Source: Thuidium tamariscinum (taxonomy: Eukaryota > Streptophyta > Bryopsida > Hypnales > Thuidiaceae). From it: a stretch of DNA of 64,000 bases. Location: contig OX344751.2 in assembly GCA_947034885.2 (NCBI GenBank), forward strand, positions 34,895,582 through 34,959,581. The letters run 5' to 3'. A model generated the notes under the pieces. That model searched no databases, was not told where the DNA came from, and worked only from the letters and a program-made list of their open reading frames with translations. The position numbers and the translations under genes are program-made. Shown one piece after another: positions 24,731 through 37,504 of the stretch (positions are counted from its first letter, which is position 1; each line of letters begins with the position of its first letter).

Positions 24731-25750
24731 AAGAGATGCAACCACCCTGGTTTGCATTTGTGCCCCCCCCTCCTCCCCCTCTCCCAAAATTTATAAGCCA
24801 TTGATATTTAGAAAAAAAAATGGTGACCTTCAAAATCACCATTGATTTCTCAAAAAAATCACAATCCGTTAATCTTGTGAGATTTAATCTCAACCGTCCA
24901 AACAAGGATATGGATATGGATATAGTACTATATATGGATATAGTACATGTCCAAATATGGATGCAGTATTAAATATGTATATTAAATGTGTATAATAAAT
25001 ATGTATATTGAATATGTATACTAAATGTATATAGTGAATACGTATACTAAATACATATCCAGGTAAAATTCCATATTGATGGTCCATCCTATAACCTTTT
25101 GAAAATTATAAGAGATGTGGGGGATGCAAATTTTTTTTAAATTTAATTTTTAATTTTTAATTTTTTTTAAAAATTAGTTTGTTTGGGAGGGGGTTGGGGG
25201 GTTGGGTTGAGTTAAAAAGAATTTTAAATTAAATTTTTTTTAATTATTAACTCAATCCAACCCCCCAACCCCCTACCAAACAAACTAATTTTTTTTTAAA
25301 AATTTTAATTATAAATTATAAATTATAAAATTTGCATCCCCCCACACCTCTTATAATTTTCAGAATGTTATAGGATGGACAATCAATATGGGATTTTACC
25401 CATATATGTATTCAATATATGTATTCCATATACATATTTAGTACATGTATTCAATACACGCATTCAACACATGCATTCAGTACATACATTTAGTATATGT
25501 ATTCAATACTATCTATGTATTTAGTATTGTATCCATATTTGGACGTATAATGTATATGTATTTAATACTATGTTTGTATCCGTGTTAGGACGGTTGAGAT
25601 TAAATCTCACAAGATTAACGGATTGTGATTTCTTTGAGGAATCAATGGTAATTTTGAAGGTCACCATTTTATTTTTTTTAAATCAACGGCTTGTAAATTT
25701 TTGGAGAGGGGGAGGGGGGGGGCAAATGCAAACCAGGGTGGCTACATCTT
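24731..25750. mobile_element. 1,020-bp fold-back (long hairpin) element
   Basis: The two halves are inverted copies around a centre near 25,228. Left blocks 'ccaccctggtttgcatttg', 'caaaatcaccattgattt', 'cacaatccgttaatcttgtg', 'gagatttaatctcaaccgtc', 'ccatattgatggtccatcct' and 'aaacaaactaattttt' all recur reverse-complemented in order on the right. The outer arms are highly similar; purine-pyrimidine 'tatgtat' arrays between them have drifted. A 12-bp direct repeat TTGATTGAAGTG sits at 24,708-24,719 and immediately at the right edge (25,749-25,760), possibly the target duplication, although the left copy is 11 bp from the visible arm. No coding capacity. Confidence 0.8.
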
Positions 25751-26814
25751 GATTGAAGTGTAAACCACTGATTGAAGTGTAAACATCATGAAACTCGACG
25801 AAAGCAATTTTGATCTTGAAAAATATGAAAATAGTTTTCCAATTCTTGATTTGATTGGTATCCCACCCTAAGAGTAGACTTCCATATAGAAAAATTGGCC
25901 AAACTTTATTTGAAAGACAAAACAAAGTCCTAGAACTCTACATGGATGAGCATAATTGTTGTAGGGAAAAAATCAAAACTATTGGATAGCATAATCAATT
26001 AATCTAGAGAGAGACTTATGATAAGCAAGGCAATTTTTTTACTTTCCAATATTTTAATCAACCTTTAAGATGTTTGTAATTGAAAAGCTATAGTACAAAA
26101 AGTCCTTCAAATTGAAAAAGTGTGAATTCAAAAGTTGTAGTGTATAAGCTATTCTCACATAGATACATCTTTTTTTCAATAAGTACTTCCCAAATAGATT
26201 TTGGATTTTTTTATAAAGACTTCAATGTGAAGTGTTATACAACCAAACTTTGTAAAATAGATATTTTTTATTTAAACTAGATTTGGGTAATGTAATAGAA
26301 CGGTTTTGTTCAAAGGTACAAAATTTGTTATAGTGTGAAAGTCAGACAACATATAAAGAAATTACAATACAGAAGTATGAGTCATAGAAAAGTTGATCAT
26401 TGTCACCCAAACATTGCAATCTCTATAGAATGAATTTTGAATTCTTTTTAGAAATCATTGCTTAAGTAGGGAAGATGTGTATATAGATGTTTTCTATATG
26501 TCTATGCAATCAAATTTAAAAATTCATCAATGATGCCTTTCAAAATAATTCTCACATAAAACCATGAATATTAAATGAAATAAGTCACCAAAAATGGAGT
26601 TTCACTTTTTTGAAATTGAAATTTAGTATGCTTATTTAGAATTCTATAAGTATTGAATGTTAACCCTTAAAAGATAGTTCCACCCATGACTAAGGTAGCC
26701 ACCAAAATGCTCCAATATTAGACCAATGGTTGCATTTTTAGTTTCAACAATGAGTGGTGGATGATTGCTAGAAAGGCCTCCCATTTTGTCTTGTTTTGAA
26801 TAGTATTTATAATT

Positions 26815-27400
26815 TTTTTGAGAGTACTATAAAATTAGAAAAATAATTTTTTTTAAAAGGTAAAAAAATATATTTAATGTATACAACTCTAGGAAAAAAG
26901 TACCCTAGGAAGGAAAAATTTAAGAAAATTCTATAATTAGGAAAACTAGAAAAGTGCAAAATGTCATGAAAATGAGTAGTTTTACATTTTAATTTGTAAA
27001 ATAGAATTTTTTTTAAGAACTTAAAATTGTCAATTTGTTAAGGATTGATGGTTATGAGATTTCACCAAGAGAATAATTTTGAAACCATTTTCAATGTTCA
27101 AAATTGCATGCACAAGGGGTCCCTATTTGCTTCAATGTAGAGGATATAAATTTTTATTTATTTTTTAATTTTTAATGAAAAAATGAATCTCCAATGTGGG
27201 AGTAGACCACATAAATTTCAATTCTACATCATTAATTTTGGGTACTCAATAGTACTAGAAAAACCCTAAAACCACAAAGTGTGACAAATTAGCTAAATTG
27301 AAATTTATTTAGAAAATGTTTTTTGAATTTTCTTGAAAAATAAGGAATCTCATTACTATCAAGTTGGCCATATTCAATAAAAATTTCAAGTAAATTGTCT
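26815..27400. repeat. dispersed non-coding repeat R2, copy 2
   Basis: Collinear with 12,490-13,080 in the same orientation; neither copy has an open frame or visible ends. Confidence 0.7.
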
Positions 27401-28674
27401 TAATGCCCCATAAATTATAACCAATGGCACAAAAGTCACTTCCATTGTAATACCAAATAGTACAGCTCTTTTTCCAATCACCCTGGTGAAGTCATCTACA
27501 TGATATTTTGGTCCTCATTTCCCTTTTAAGGGTTAAAGCTGATAAGTTTATTACCATGCAACTAGCAATTTGATTGTCTTTGGGCCAACTCAAAGGGGCA
27601 CATATTTTTTGGAGATTTGTACTTGTTTTGCAAATCTAACTCAAATAGACTTATAATATTTCAATTAAACTTGCAATTTCTGTAAATTTTTAAGTGATTT
27701 ACGAAACCTTTCATAGAATGAAATCATGAACATCCTATGAACAACCTATAACCGCTCTCCCATATATCTAATGGTATTTAAATGCTACCTATTAAGAATT
27801 GACTTGTTACCTCTTGTTGTCATTGATATGGCAATTTTGTTAGAAAATGAATAGATTTGCTTGATTTTTTAGATAAAATTGGGGCCAAAAGTAAGATGAT
27901 AGAATTAGGTTGGAAACAAAAATGAATTGATCTTCTTTAATCCCCTAAAGATGAGCTGGTTACTATGGAAATCAACCTTTTGAATATTGTGTGAATCATT
28001 TGCTTCAAATAAATTAGAAAACATTCATTGGAGGGCAAACTACTATGAAAGTGATTATGGGTTGTTTTGAAAGGATATCTTTATCCCCACTCTATGCTTG
28101 GTTTTATAATTTCAGAGTAGAGTAGACTACTTCAAAAATTTACAAAAATTAAATTACAATTTTGATTGGAAAATTAATTCCACATGGGTAATGGGTTTGA
28201 CTTGTGATACAAGCATACACCTTTGATATTTTTAAAAATTTTTAATTTTCACATTTAAGCTTGAAAAAATAGTATGTAGAAAGAAGTAGGAGGTGGTTGT
28301 TTAAAATGTGCAATTGTCAAAATTTTACTAATAGAATTGAAATATACCAATTCCATTTGACATAATTATGCTGCAATAAACAACCTATACACTATTTTTT
28401 TCCAATAAATGTTGAAAATCCAAAAAAATAAAAGATTCTAAAGTAGAAATTCTATAATTGCCTACAAACAATAATTCTTTATAAATTTCATCTTGTTAAT
28501 CAAAATGGAATGATTCAAAGCTCTGTATGTATATGTATAAACAATTTTACATTCTTATGTCTTTTGATTCTTTTGAACTATCCAAGGTGCAAAAGAAAAC
28601 ATCATACAATAATTTTTAACTATCAGTAGGCAAAGTTACGAACTTGTTGCACCTTTGTGGACATTCTAGATCTA

Positions 28675-29110
28675 AGGTAGAACCACCTGTAACCACTCAG
28701 CACCCCATCTCCAACCTACAGACTTCATTTATTTCCAGTTAGGCTGAAACAAATTTCCAACCAGAGCTTGGAATGTGTGTTTTCTTTTTTATCAAGGTTG
28801 GAACTAATAAGTTCACAACACATGTCCCAAAGCTAATGAACAAGTAAGAAAGAAGTAATGAATAGGAATGCAATTCTTCTATGGTTGTAATTCAAAGAGT
28901 CTACATATTGGCTATAGGTTTGTAGTACTTTTGGCCTTTCAAAATTCATAGTAATTTCAATTCATGTGATAAAATTACCAAACTTTTTGCAATCTCCATC
29001 ATTTTTATCTTTGTACCTCTGAAAATATTTGTTTTGCCTTGTACTACACCAAATCATGTCTCCAATAGCTTAAATGATCGGTTACAATTGTTTTTACCTT
29101 ACTTGAAAAG
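28675..29110. repeat. dispersed non-coding repeat R3, copy 1
   Basis: Collinear with 59,505-59,935. Shared blocks include 'aaggtagaac', 'agagtctaca', 'catagtaatttcaattcat' versus 'tatagtaatttcaattcat', 'ttgcaatctccatcattt' versus 'ttgcaatccccatcattt', 'ccttgtactacacca' and 'cttaaatgat'. Confidence 0.75.
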
Positions 29111-29369
29111 TTCCATTTTTTTGGTGTTGCTATTGTGTAACTTTAATTGCTTTTCAACAGTTTTGTTTTGTTTTCAGTACTTAGAGTTAGCATTGTAGCT
29201 TCTTCCATCCTTCATTAAATGTGCTTGGCATGTTATCTGAGAATTTTATCATATATGTTCTTTCTAATGAAATATTGTTTCATTTGTGTCATAATAATAA
29301 ATAAATAAACAAGCAAATTGTATGTGAAGAATAAACTGCCTAGGAATTACATGCAATTTTTGCCTTACA

Positions 29370-30300
29370 ATTAACTTCTTAAGTTCCTCAACTATGTTTT
29401 CATCAAAATTGCTCCATAATAGCCATTTCTAGTACAAGTATCAAATTTTGGGAAAAAAACAACATTCTTAGACCTATATTATCATAAGATCTTGTAGTAT
29501 CCTAACTTGAAAACATGTGGAAAAAATTTCACAAATTTTTCCACGTACATTGCTAAACATTAGCGTTTGAATTTACAAAAATCCTTTTTTTGGCCTTGCA
29601 AAAATCAAGTAGATACACTTCACAAGCTCATATTTTAATGTAAAAATGCCCAAAATAGTAGTCCTTTGAATTCTTTCTTCAAGGCAAGTTGGCTAGAAGC
29701 TTGAAAAATTTCAAATCACTTTGAATTGTACAAATAGTAAGTAGAAAGAAAATAGAGAAAATACTTAAGAAAAAAATAGTAAGTAGAAAGAAGTAGAGAA
29801 TGATTCAAAATACAAAATTGATTAGAATTTAGTCATGAAATTAAAATTTCCTTAGTTGCATTGTAATAAACAATCTACATTCTATTAATTTTTTTCCTAA
29901 AAGTATTGAAAATCAAGTAAAATGAAGGACTTCAAAGGTTTATTTAAGAGTAGAGAATCCATAATTGCCTTCCTCAAAAAATTCCTCATTACTTTTGACT
30001 CAATGATCAAAATGGAATGAATCAAAGCTTTCCATGTACATATTAAACTTGAAAATCAATTTTGAACTTTTTTTGGAACTTTTTTTCTTTTTTTCTTTGT
30101 CCTATTTGCCCATTTACAAAAAAAAATAACATACTAGGCCATAACTTTTTATTCATATTTTCAAATATTGGGATTTTTAGTGCACATGAAAGATATTTCT
30201 TGTCCTCACCTTCTATTGAATTTTGGGCCCAAAATATAGAAATCTCTAATAACATGCACCAATTCAAAATTACTATGTTTCTAAATTTAGTATATTAATC
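29370..30300. repeat. dispersed non-coding repeat R1, copy 2
   Basis: Collinear with 9,740-10,600 and 62,900-63,670. R3 lies just upstream here, as it does (at greater distance) before the 62.9-kb copy, which suggests R1 and R3 are parts of one larger family. Confidence 0.7.
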
Positions 30301-31981
30301 CTTTAGGGATTAAGATTTGACTTGTTACACATTGAATAATTATTTTATAAGGATAAAAAATTTCCTACTAAATAATGTTATGACTATATCAACCAATATC
30401 AACTTGGGACATAATTATCTTTGTTATCTTTAACCTTGATGATTTGACTACCTTACTTAGAGCTTGTAAGATTTTCTAGGATAGAGTACACAAGACGCTA
30501 CCCTTTGGATATCGATACCAAACTTATAGTACTTGAAAGTTGAGATTTTAATATTTATAGTAGTTCTTAAGAGTTCAAATTTTTGGATTTTTTTGACAAG
30601 GCTATTGTAGGAAAAAAATAGGTAAATTTCATAATTATTTCCTATATTTCATTATTTATAACTTCAAATATACCATTTAGTGATGCTAATTTACTTTTAA
30701 AAATTTTCTAAAATTTATGACCAAGGTAATTAAAATAATCCTTCATTTGATTGCATGCTAATAATACAAAAAAATGGGAGTGCCCTCTATGAGCAATGTA
30801 CAAAAAATAGGTGTGTCTAAAATCAACCTACGTCATTTATGTATAATAGAAACTTTCCATCCTAGAATTTGAAGTAATTGGTTACACAAATTAATTTGAA
30901 TTAGGTAGAGGTATCTTAGCTCAAGCTACCAATAGCAATTTGAAACTAAATATGTAAGAGTGACACAAGCCTTTTTAATGATAGGCATATCACAACATAG
31001 AAAACCTCAATATTGTGGTAAGAAATTACATTGATTTTCATAATTCACTACCAATACTTCTCTTTATAAAATTGGAAATCCATAAAAGAGATTTTCTTGC
31101 AACTCAAAATTTTAAAAGTATTTTTCTATCCTTTTATATATAATTGAACTACAAAAGAATTTTGAATAATATTTTTGACATGGCTTCATATCTTTATTTA
31201 GATTTTTAAAACAATTAGATCTAAAAGTAATCTAAAAATTAGAGCCAAGTGTAAGAACATTCATGTCATATACATTTTATTTATTTATTTGCAATTTAAT
31301 TCATATTCAACTCCTTGAAGTTATTTTCAAATAGTTTTGAAAGAGGGTCTAGATACTTGTTTCTTTTACTTTGAACTACGCAATTTCAAAGTCCATGGTT
31401 TTAGTGATGGTTTTAGCAATTTCAAAGTCCATGGTTCCAATTTTTGAAGACATTGTTGATGTTCCACCAATTTGTTATTCCATCAAATTTGTAGCAATGT
31501 TTGAATTTTAACTTGAATTACAAATGTTTTAAAATTAGTGATCAATGATTAAAATTCAACAAAGTAACTATGTGTTCCCAAAGCTTTTGATAGTTAGATA
31601 TACTAAATATTTCTATTTCTTTGTAATTAGAAAATTCAAAAGTAAAATAAAATAGAAATTACTAACACACAGTTTTACAACTCAATTAGAACGTATAGAC
31701 AACAATTAACAAAGGAAATCATTTTCAACTTCCAAAATGATATATGATAAGGAAACAAAATTCTGAAGTCATCTGTACCATAACTTAGTAAATTTTCAAC
31801 TAAAATTCAGCAGAAGAATAATAGTCTGAGGTGAACATTCCCAAGACCACAAGTCCAAATATCTAATAAGTATTCAGCAAGTAAGAACATTGTAAAGCCT
31901 CAAAACTTCTGAGACTACTGATTGTTTCAAACTCAATTTCTAGTACCCTTTTTAAGTTAGAAATCATGTGCTCCTTCACAA

Positions 31982-34900
31982 CTAAAGAAAGATTTGAGCA
32001 GGAATGGAAATGGGCTTCTGAATGCGAGCTTTGCACCACGGACAATAGGGCTTCTTCACCCACGCTTCTGTGGCACAATCGATGCAAGCACTGGCATGCC
32101 CGCAGGGATCCAGACATGCCCTCTTTCGCTTCTTCGAGAATTCCGAATAGCACAATGTACACTCTTTGTTGCCCTCACTCTCGGAACTTTGGGCCTTCTT
32201 CAGCTTGCCCTCCACCTGCAACAACAACCACAAACCTTGTTACCCAATCTCAACAACGCACAAGCAAATCCAGAGTATTTTCCAGGCTGTTAAGGATGGG
32301 TTCATGACAGTCTTGCAATCAACATAAAGCCATCATTCTAAAATTGTTTAGATTCAGACTACAATGAGATGATTGAGTAGAAACCACAATGACAGTATGA
32401 TGATATTTGGTAAGTTCAAGTTGGGACGTTCAGCTGGGTAACAAATCACCTCCTTCAAAGCACTCCCTGCCTTTTGTAATATCCGCTTCATTAGGTCTTT
32501 AGAAGATAGCTTCACTTGTCTGTTGATGTTGGCTTTCTTGATGCTTGCCAAACATTTCACCTTCTTGTACAAAGCCTCCTGGACCACATTCCTACTCTCA
32601 TCCTGACAGGTACAAAAAAACTGCAGGCACAAAAACTAGCACTCATTAATCACATACCAAATTAATGAAAAGGAGATGGGACAGCTATGAGATTATCATA
32701 TGATTTGTATCAGAGACACTAAGGTATGCAAGAAAGGTATCCAAAGTGAAGTTTTATTCACATTTGCATTGAAACCAGTTTCCTAAAATTTCGGGGTTCA
32801 TCACTACAGGGAATATGGTTGAAGTGGACCAAGGAAATGTCCCAAGAGAAGACCCACATGACCATGTACATATTGTGTTCCTTCCTATTTCTTCCTTGAT
32901 CTAAATAGACCATACTTCTAATTCACATCACCCAAGTGAGGAGGACCCCAAGCCGGAATCTGCTTCACCTATGTTTGTATGCGACCTAGACTTGTCAAGA
33001 GAATTTCGTACCTCATCAAGTTTTTCATGCTGATCTTTCTTCAATTTTTCATATGCAAGTAGGTGCTTGCCACGGAGTTGCTCCAACTGGAGAGAAACTT
33101 CCCTGTGTAACTCCATCTCCTTCTTTAGAGCATGTAATGCTTGGAATTCAGGTGATTTGAAAGTGCTAAGGACAGATGCTTATGTATCACTGCATCACAA
33201 ACACTTCATTATCAGGAGTCATGAAGTAAAATAAAGCATTGATTCTCTTGGTGTTGTAGCTAAAATGACCAAACACCATGGTTTAGTTGCAGATCTACTT
33301 GGAGGAATATTAAACTCAAGATTAAAGAAGAGCCATGAATGACAGAAAGGACAACATTTGGAACTCATGATTTGATAACGACTCTAGATACAACACAACA
33401 ATGCAATTGATGGCCTTTCCAAGCAAACACAAGGATGTTGGATACAACTCCTCCTAGACTTGAAAGATTCTCACAAACAGCAGTATGTCAGTGGCGATGG
33501 GAATCCTTACGACTCATCAGGATTGAGATCCACTGTGACGCTCTTGAGCAGATCCAGACGGGCCAAACACTCCTTGGCCGTCTCAAATCGGGTTGAAAAT
33601 GGGAAAATGAGCTCCAAAGGCTTCACCCATTCAGAAAATGAACTCATAGAATTAAGTGTGTGGTCTCTCCTCGTCCAGTGCTCAGGCTTCTGACTCTGGC
33701 CAAGGCAAATTTCAATGCAAACTCAACAATTGTTAGAACAAACTCTGGGAGAAGATTTCTGAAGGCTACACTGTTCTATGAGAATTGAGCACTATTCGTA
33801 TGATACTTCAAACACATATTTCTAGCATTCACTCATGCTACGTGAACTGAACATTGCAGTTCATTGACAAGCAAGTGTAAAACAATAACTAAAGAAAAAT
33901 TCAAGAAATTTAGCATGTTAATTACCTGTACTTGTGTTTGACGTAGAGAAAAGTCATTGAAGTCCTCTGCTACACGAGTAGCTTTGTCTAAAGTGGAGCA
34001 ATCGTTTAAGAATGTGGCTCTCTCTTCATTCGTGAGCACGAATTCCTCCAAATTTTCAACTTCCTGAACATGCACAAAAATATAGAGAGAGGATGTCATA
34101 ACGCTCGGAAGCAATGGGTTCCTAGTTTAATTGATTAAAGATCCACAAAGCTAACCTCAACCTCTACCATATATTCTATTCGTAAACAAATGTATTTTGC
34201 ATACTAAATTCTTTGAGACAGCCTAAATGGGTGAGGGGGATTCTTTTGGTTACAAATTATTTGAACCGTGAGGGAAAGAGAATTTACATGAGAAGGCGAG
34301 TAGTGATCAGCAACTTTGCTTAATAAAAGCAACAGGTCAGTATCTGATATGCCATATGAATATCTCCAGAATAGCTTCAAAAATCTGTAACATCAAGTTT
34401 TAGTCATTTCTGAGATAAGGTGGGATAATTAGCCAACTTTACCCTACAATATTGCACAATCCTTGATTAATAACCCACATCAAATAGATTGAGTACCTTG
34501 ATTCCCATTTTCTTTGTATGTCGGAGACATGAAGGATGCTAAGAATGATGCAAATTTCCCCACCAGAGAAACTTTTTGCTGCCTGTTCACATGAAAATGC
34601 AAAGCAATTAAAATTATCCCACAATCCTCATATGTGGGCATGTGTGCAACTTAGGAGCTTCAACTTAGTCCTACAAAACGTAATTCTAATTTTAATGTAT
34701 AATGAAGAAAATCACCTCTACTAGAACAAATACATAGTCATGTAGAAAATTGGCAATATATAGTATAAATATTTATTGCAATCATCCGTATAATGTTGCC
34801 AGGAGTTTATTGAATTAATCCAAATTTAGTTAATTCCCCAAGACAAGTAGATTTTCCATATTGAGCTAGAAGAGAATCACCTGTCCACCTTCGAAGGATA

Positions 34901-35936
34901 AGAGGAGAGTGTGTAACATGACAAAATCCATATTCTTGAATTCAGCAATGTCATCCTGGTGTTGAAAGCACAAATGAGGTCATGGATTAGCGAGATACTA
35001 CACTGCATTAAAAAAATTAACCCTTAAGCATTCAAGGGACCTCTCAATAAGGTCACAGAAGGACCAAGTTTATGAGACATGCTTTGCCACGCGCCTCTCT
35101 CTCTATATATAAATATACATGCTTGCCACGTCTAGGGAAATAAACTTCATTGAGGTGATATCCCTGATGACAAGCTTTACCGTTGCAAGCACGCTTATGC
35201 AAAGAGCAAACTATGCACTCAGGATGAATGAAACGCATGCCTTGGAGAACGATGCTGCTTTAATAACCTTCTCTTTAGTCGGATGAGTTCTTGCAACTCT
35301 GTCGGCTTGGAGTAGCCGATTCCACATCGCTTGCTGCACTTGGCCAATAAACAAAGCCATCTTACATCAATTCAAGGGGCATGTCCGTGTCATCTTCTTT
35401 CACAGAACGCCAATTTCGTTACAAGGGTGAGTATTCATGCACGACATTAGAACTTGTCTTGAAAACTAGATTTACAATAGTCTTGCTTTCAGCATTTGAG
35501 TGACACAATTTTGGCAAGCTAAAAAATTTACACAAGGAGATTAGATCCTTGTTAGCCAGACGGGAATATCAGATCTTTTCTGATTCCTAGGTGACTTTGC
35601 ACTAAGAACGGGAGAATCACGAAAAGAAGGCGAACACGGAAAATCTGTGGCACAAATTGCAAATCTGTGACCAGAAATTTCAACCAGAGTAAACCTCCAT
35701 GTGCGTGCCAATATAACGTATTGAGCTTCTAGTACATTCACAACAAACCCCAAACCATCGAGTTTCCATTGCCCACTCAACTGAAACAGAAGACTTCAAT
35801 ATAGATGCGTATAATTATTGAACACCCAATCGAAACAGTTGCATTCCTGGTAGCCAATTAAGCTTACCTCATCTTCGTCGACTGTGCAGGAGACATCACC
35901 ACCATTGCAGGTAGCAGCTTGGGAAGAGGAGGCCAT
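31982..35936 (-). CDS. C-terminal RING-finger protein, intact copy 1, 11 exons, 459 aa
   Basis: Candidate E3 ubiquitin ligase. Exons in transcript order are 35936-35868, 35780-35685, 35360-35268, 34955-34881, 34582-34497, 34384-34288, 34063-33926, 33695-33511, 33165-33012, 32602-32450 and 32215-31982; all junctions are GT/AG, all phases close, with no internal stop. The RING is at residues 401-443 (Cys401, 404, 420, His422, Cys426, 429, 440, 443; core LDPCGHASACIDC), an HC type with H-x3-C spacing. The ~400 residues before it have no domain I know. A basic, Leu-rich, probably coiled-coil segment (about 285-345: MELHREVSLQLEQL) may mediate dimerisation. The start is the MASSS Met, because its exon is conserved in the tandem copy. 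Exons 2 and 3 are the least certain. Confidence 0.75.
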
Positions 35937-37504
35937 GGTGATCGAAGAATGAAGTCGATGGCGCTCCAGATTACGGCAGCCGGGTCAAGGGGCAAATCAG
36001 AGGAGCCCCAAACCGTAAACCTCCTCGCTGCATTGTAGGCACTCGATCGAAATCCGACTCATTCACATTGCTTCCAAGCTGCAAAATCCCGAACTCCTAA
36101 ACTCCTCTCTGCGCATTCTTCCCCATTTGGGAAATGCGGAGAATCCGATCAGCACCAATTGAACGAGCTCCCTGCGAACCCAAAACTGCAAGCGCTGAAT
36201 GGCCTACCACGACAAAACCTCTCCGGTATTTTCCAGTACACGCAGTGTACTCAAGAACGTTGCCAACCTGAACCTACTTTGCTGAGGACTAAAATTTCGC
36301 ATCCCAACATCCTTGAGATCAGATGTCACTCAGCGACGTCCCTCCTCAGGGCAGACGGAAGTTTTGTCAAGGATAACATACGGAATCACAAATGAAACCT
36401 TTGTAAAACCCAGTCTGACAATGCGTAAAATCTCAACTACCGGCCCTATTCTTCTCTGGTCAGTGAAGGTCATGAACACTCAATATTGACCGTCAACAAA
36501 CTTGATGTTCAGGCACTGAGCACGCCGCAAAATTCAGAGCCGATTAGGAGAACTAGGTCACAGGAACTCTCTGGCATTTGTTCAGTAGTCCCTGACTACA
36601 TCTAACTTACACCACCTCTAACTGGTGGACAACTACACATCTGACAAGCATAAAAAGGAGTCACAGACGTACAAACTTTCATGGCGGGTCGGGGACACTG
36701 CGATGCTCTGGAGGTGCTCCTTCGTCGGTAGCAAACTTTCCACAGAGCGTCTGAGCGATCGCTGGATCCGTAGCGTCTGAGATTCTGTTACCCACTCCCG
36801 TCATTTTCTTCCCGCCCGCCATAAGTGGCGCAGGGATCAGGCCTGAGTGGGGTAGGTGCCACGGCATCAGGGTTTAATTAGGGCTCCGAGGGTTTTGCGG
36901 TCGTCGGGGTTGGGAAACGCGCGGCTTGTCGTGTGCGGGAGGAGGCTCAGAAACCGCTCATTTAAGAGCTGATCTTCCTTTTTCATGTATTTATTTTGAT
37001 GCAAATATTTTGAACTTACTTTTTAGTCAAAGAAAAATATTCTAGGAATCTAACACAAGCTGTTTCATATTTTTTGAAGCATTACTGAATTAGTTATGAA
37101 TTTTCAAATACAATCTGGCACAAGGCCCTATTTGTGATCAAGAAGCCTTGAAAACTCATACGTGCATAGTTTGGAAATGAATCTAGCTTTGTTCAAGAAC
37201 TAGCATTGCAACATGTAAAATGTAATCAAGGTGGTTTCTAAAGGGGTTCCTTCCTAAAACTGAAGTGAATGCTTGAATTAATCATTATTTCAGATTTTGT
37301 AACACTTGTAAGAAAGGAGTTCAACAACCAAGTCTTATTTTATTCAGTTAGTTGAGAATGAAGCCACTGTGGCTCTAAAACCATCCAATGAAGAAGGAAA
37401 AAACAAACTCTTATCATGCTCCAATGTAATTGGAAGTTCATTGATTCACAATCAAGTTCCATTTCACAGCCTCCTACTGGACGGTTGCAAAAGCCTGGGC
37501 GATT
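35937..37504. other. spacer and probable promoter region of RING copy 1
   Basis: A relatively GC-rich patch (36,680-36,960) precedes the RING gene. A minus-strand 47-codon frame beginning MAGGKKMTGVGNRISD (ATG at 36,822) is open to 36,679 but has no recognised relatives; it could be a small peptide, an upstream exon or chance. The 5' flank close to the ATG (TGAAGTCGATGG) is also found upstream of copy 2. Confidence 0.4.

Larger units (their letters stand above)
25761..31981. other. 6 kb AT-rich decayed repeats, no gene
   Basis: Apart from the repeat blocks listed separately (R2 26,815-27,400; R3 28,675-29,110; R1 29,370-30,300, plus an R1-like partial copy at about 28,240-28,560), I see only AT-rich sequence with poly-A and poly-T runs and no frame with a domain. 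Confidence 0.5.
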
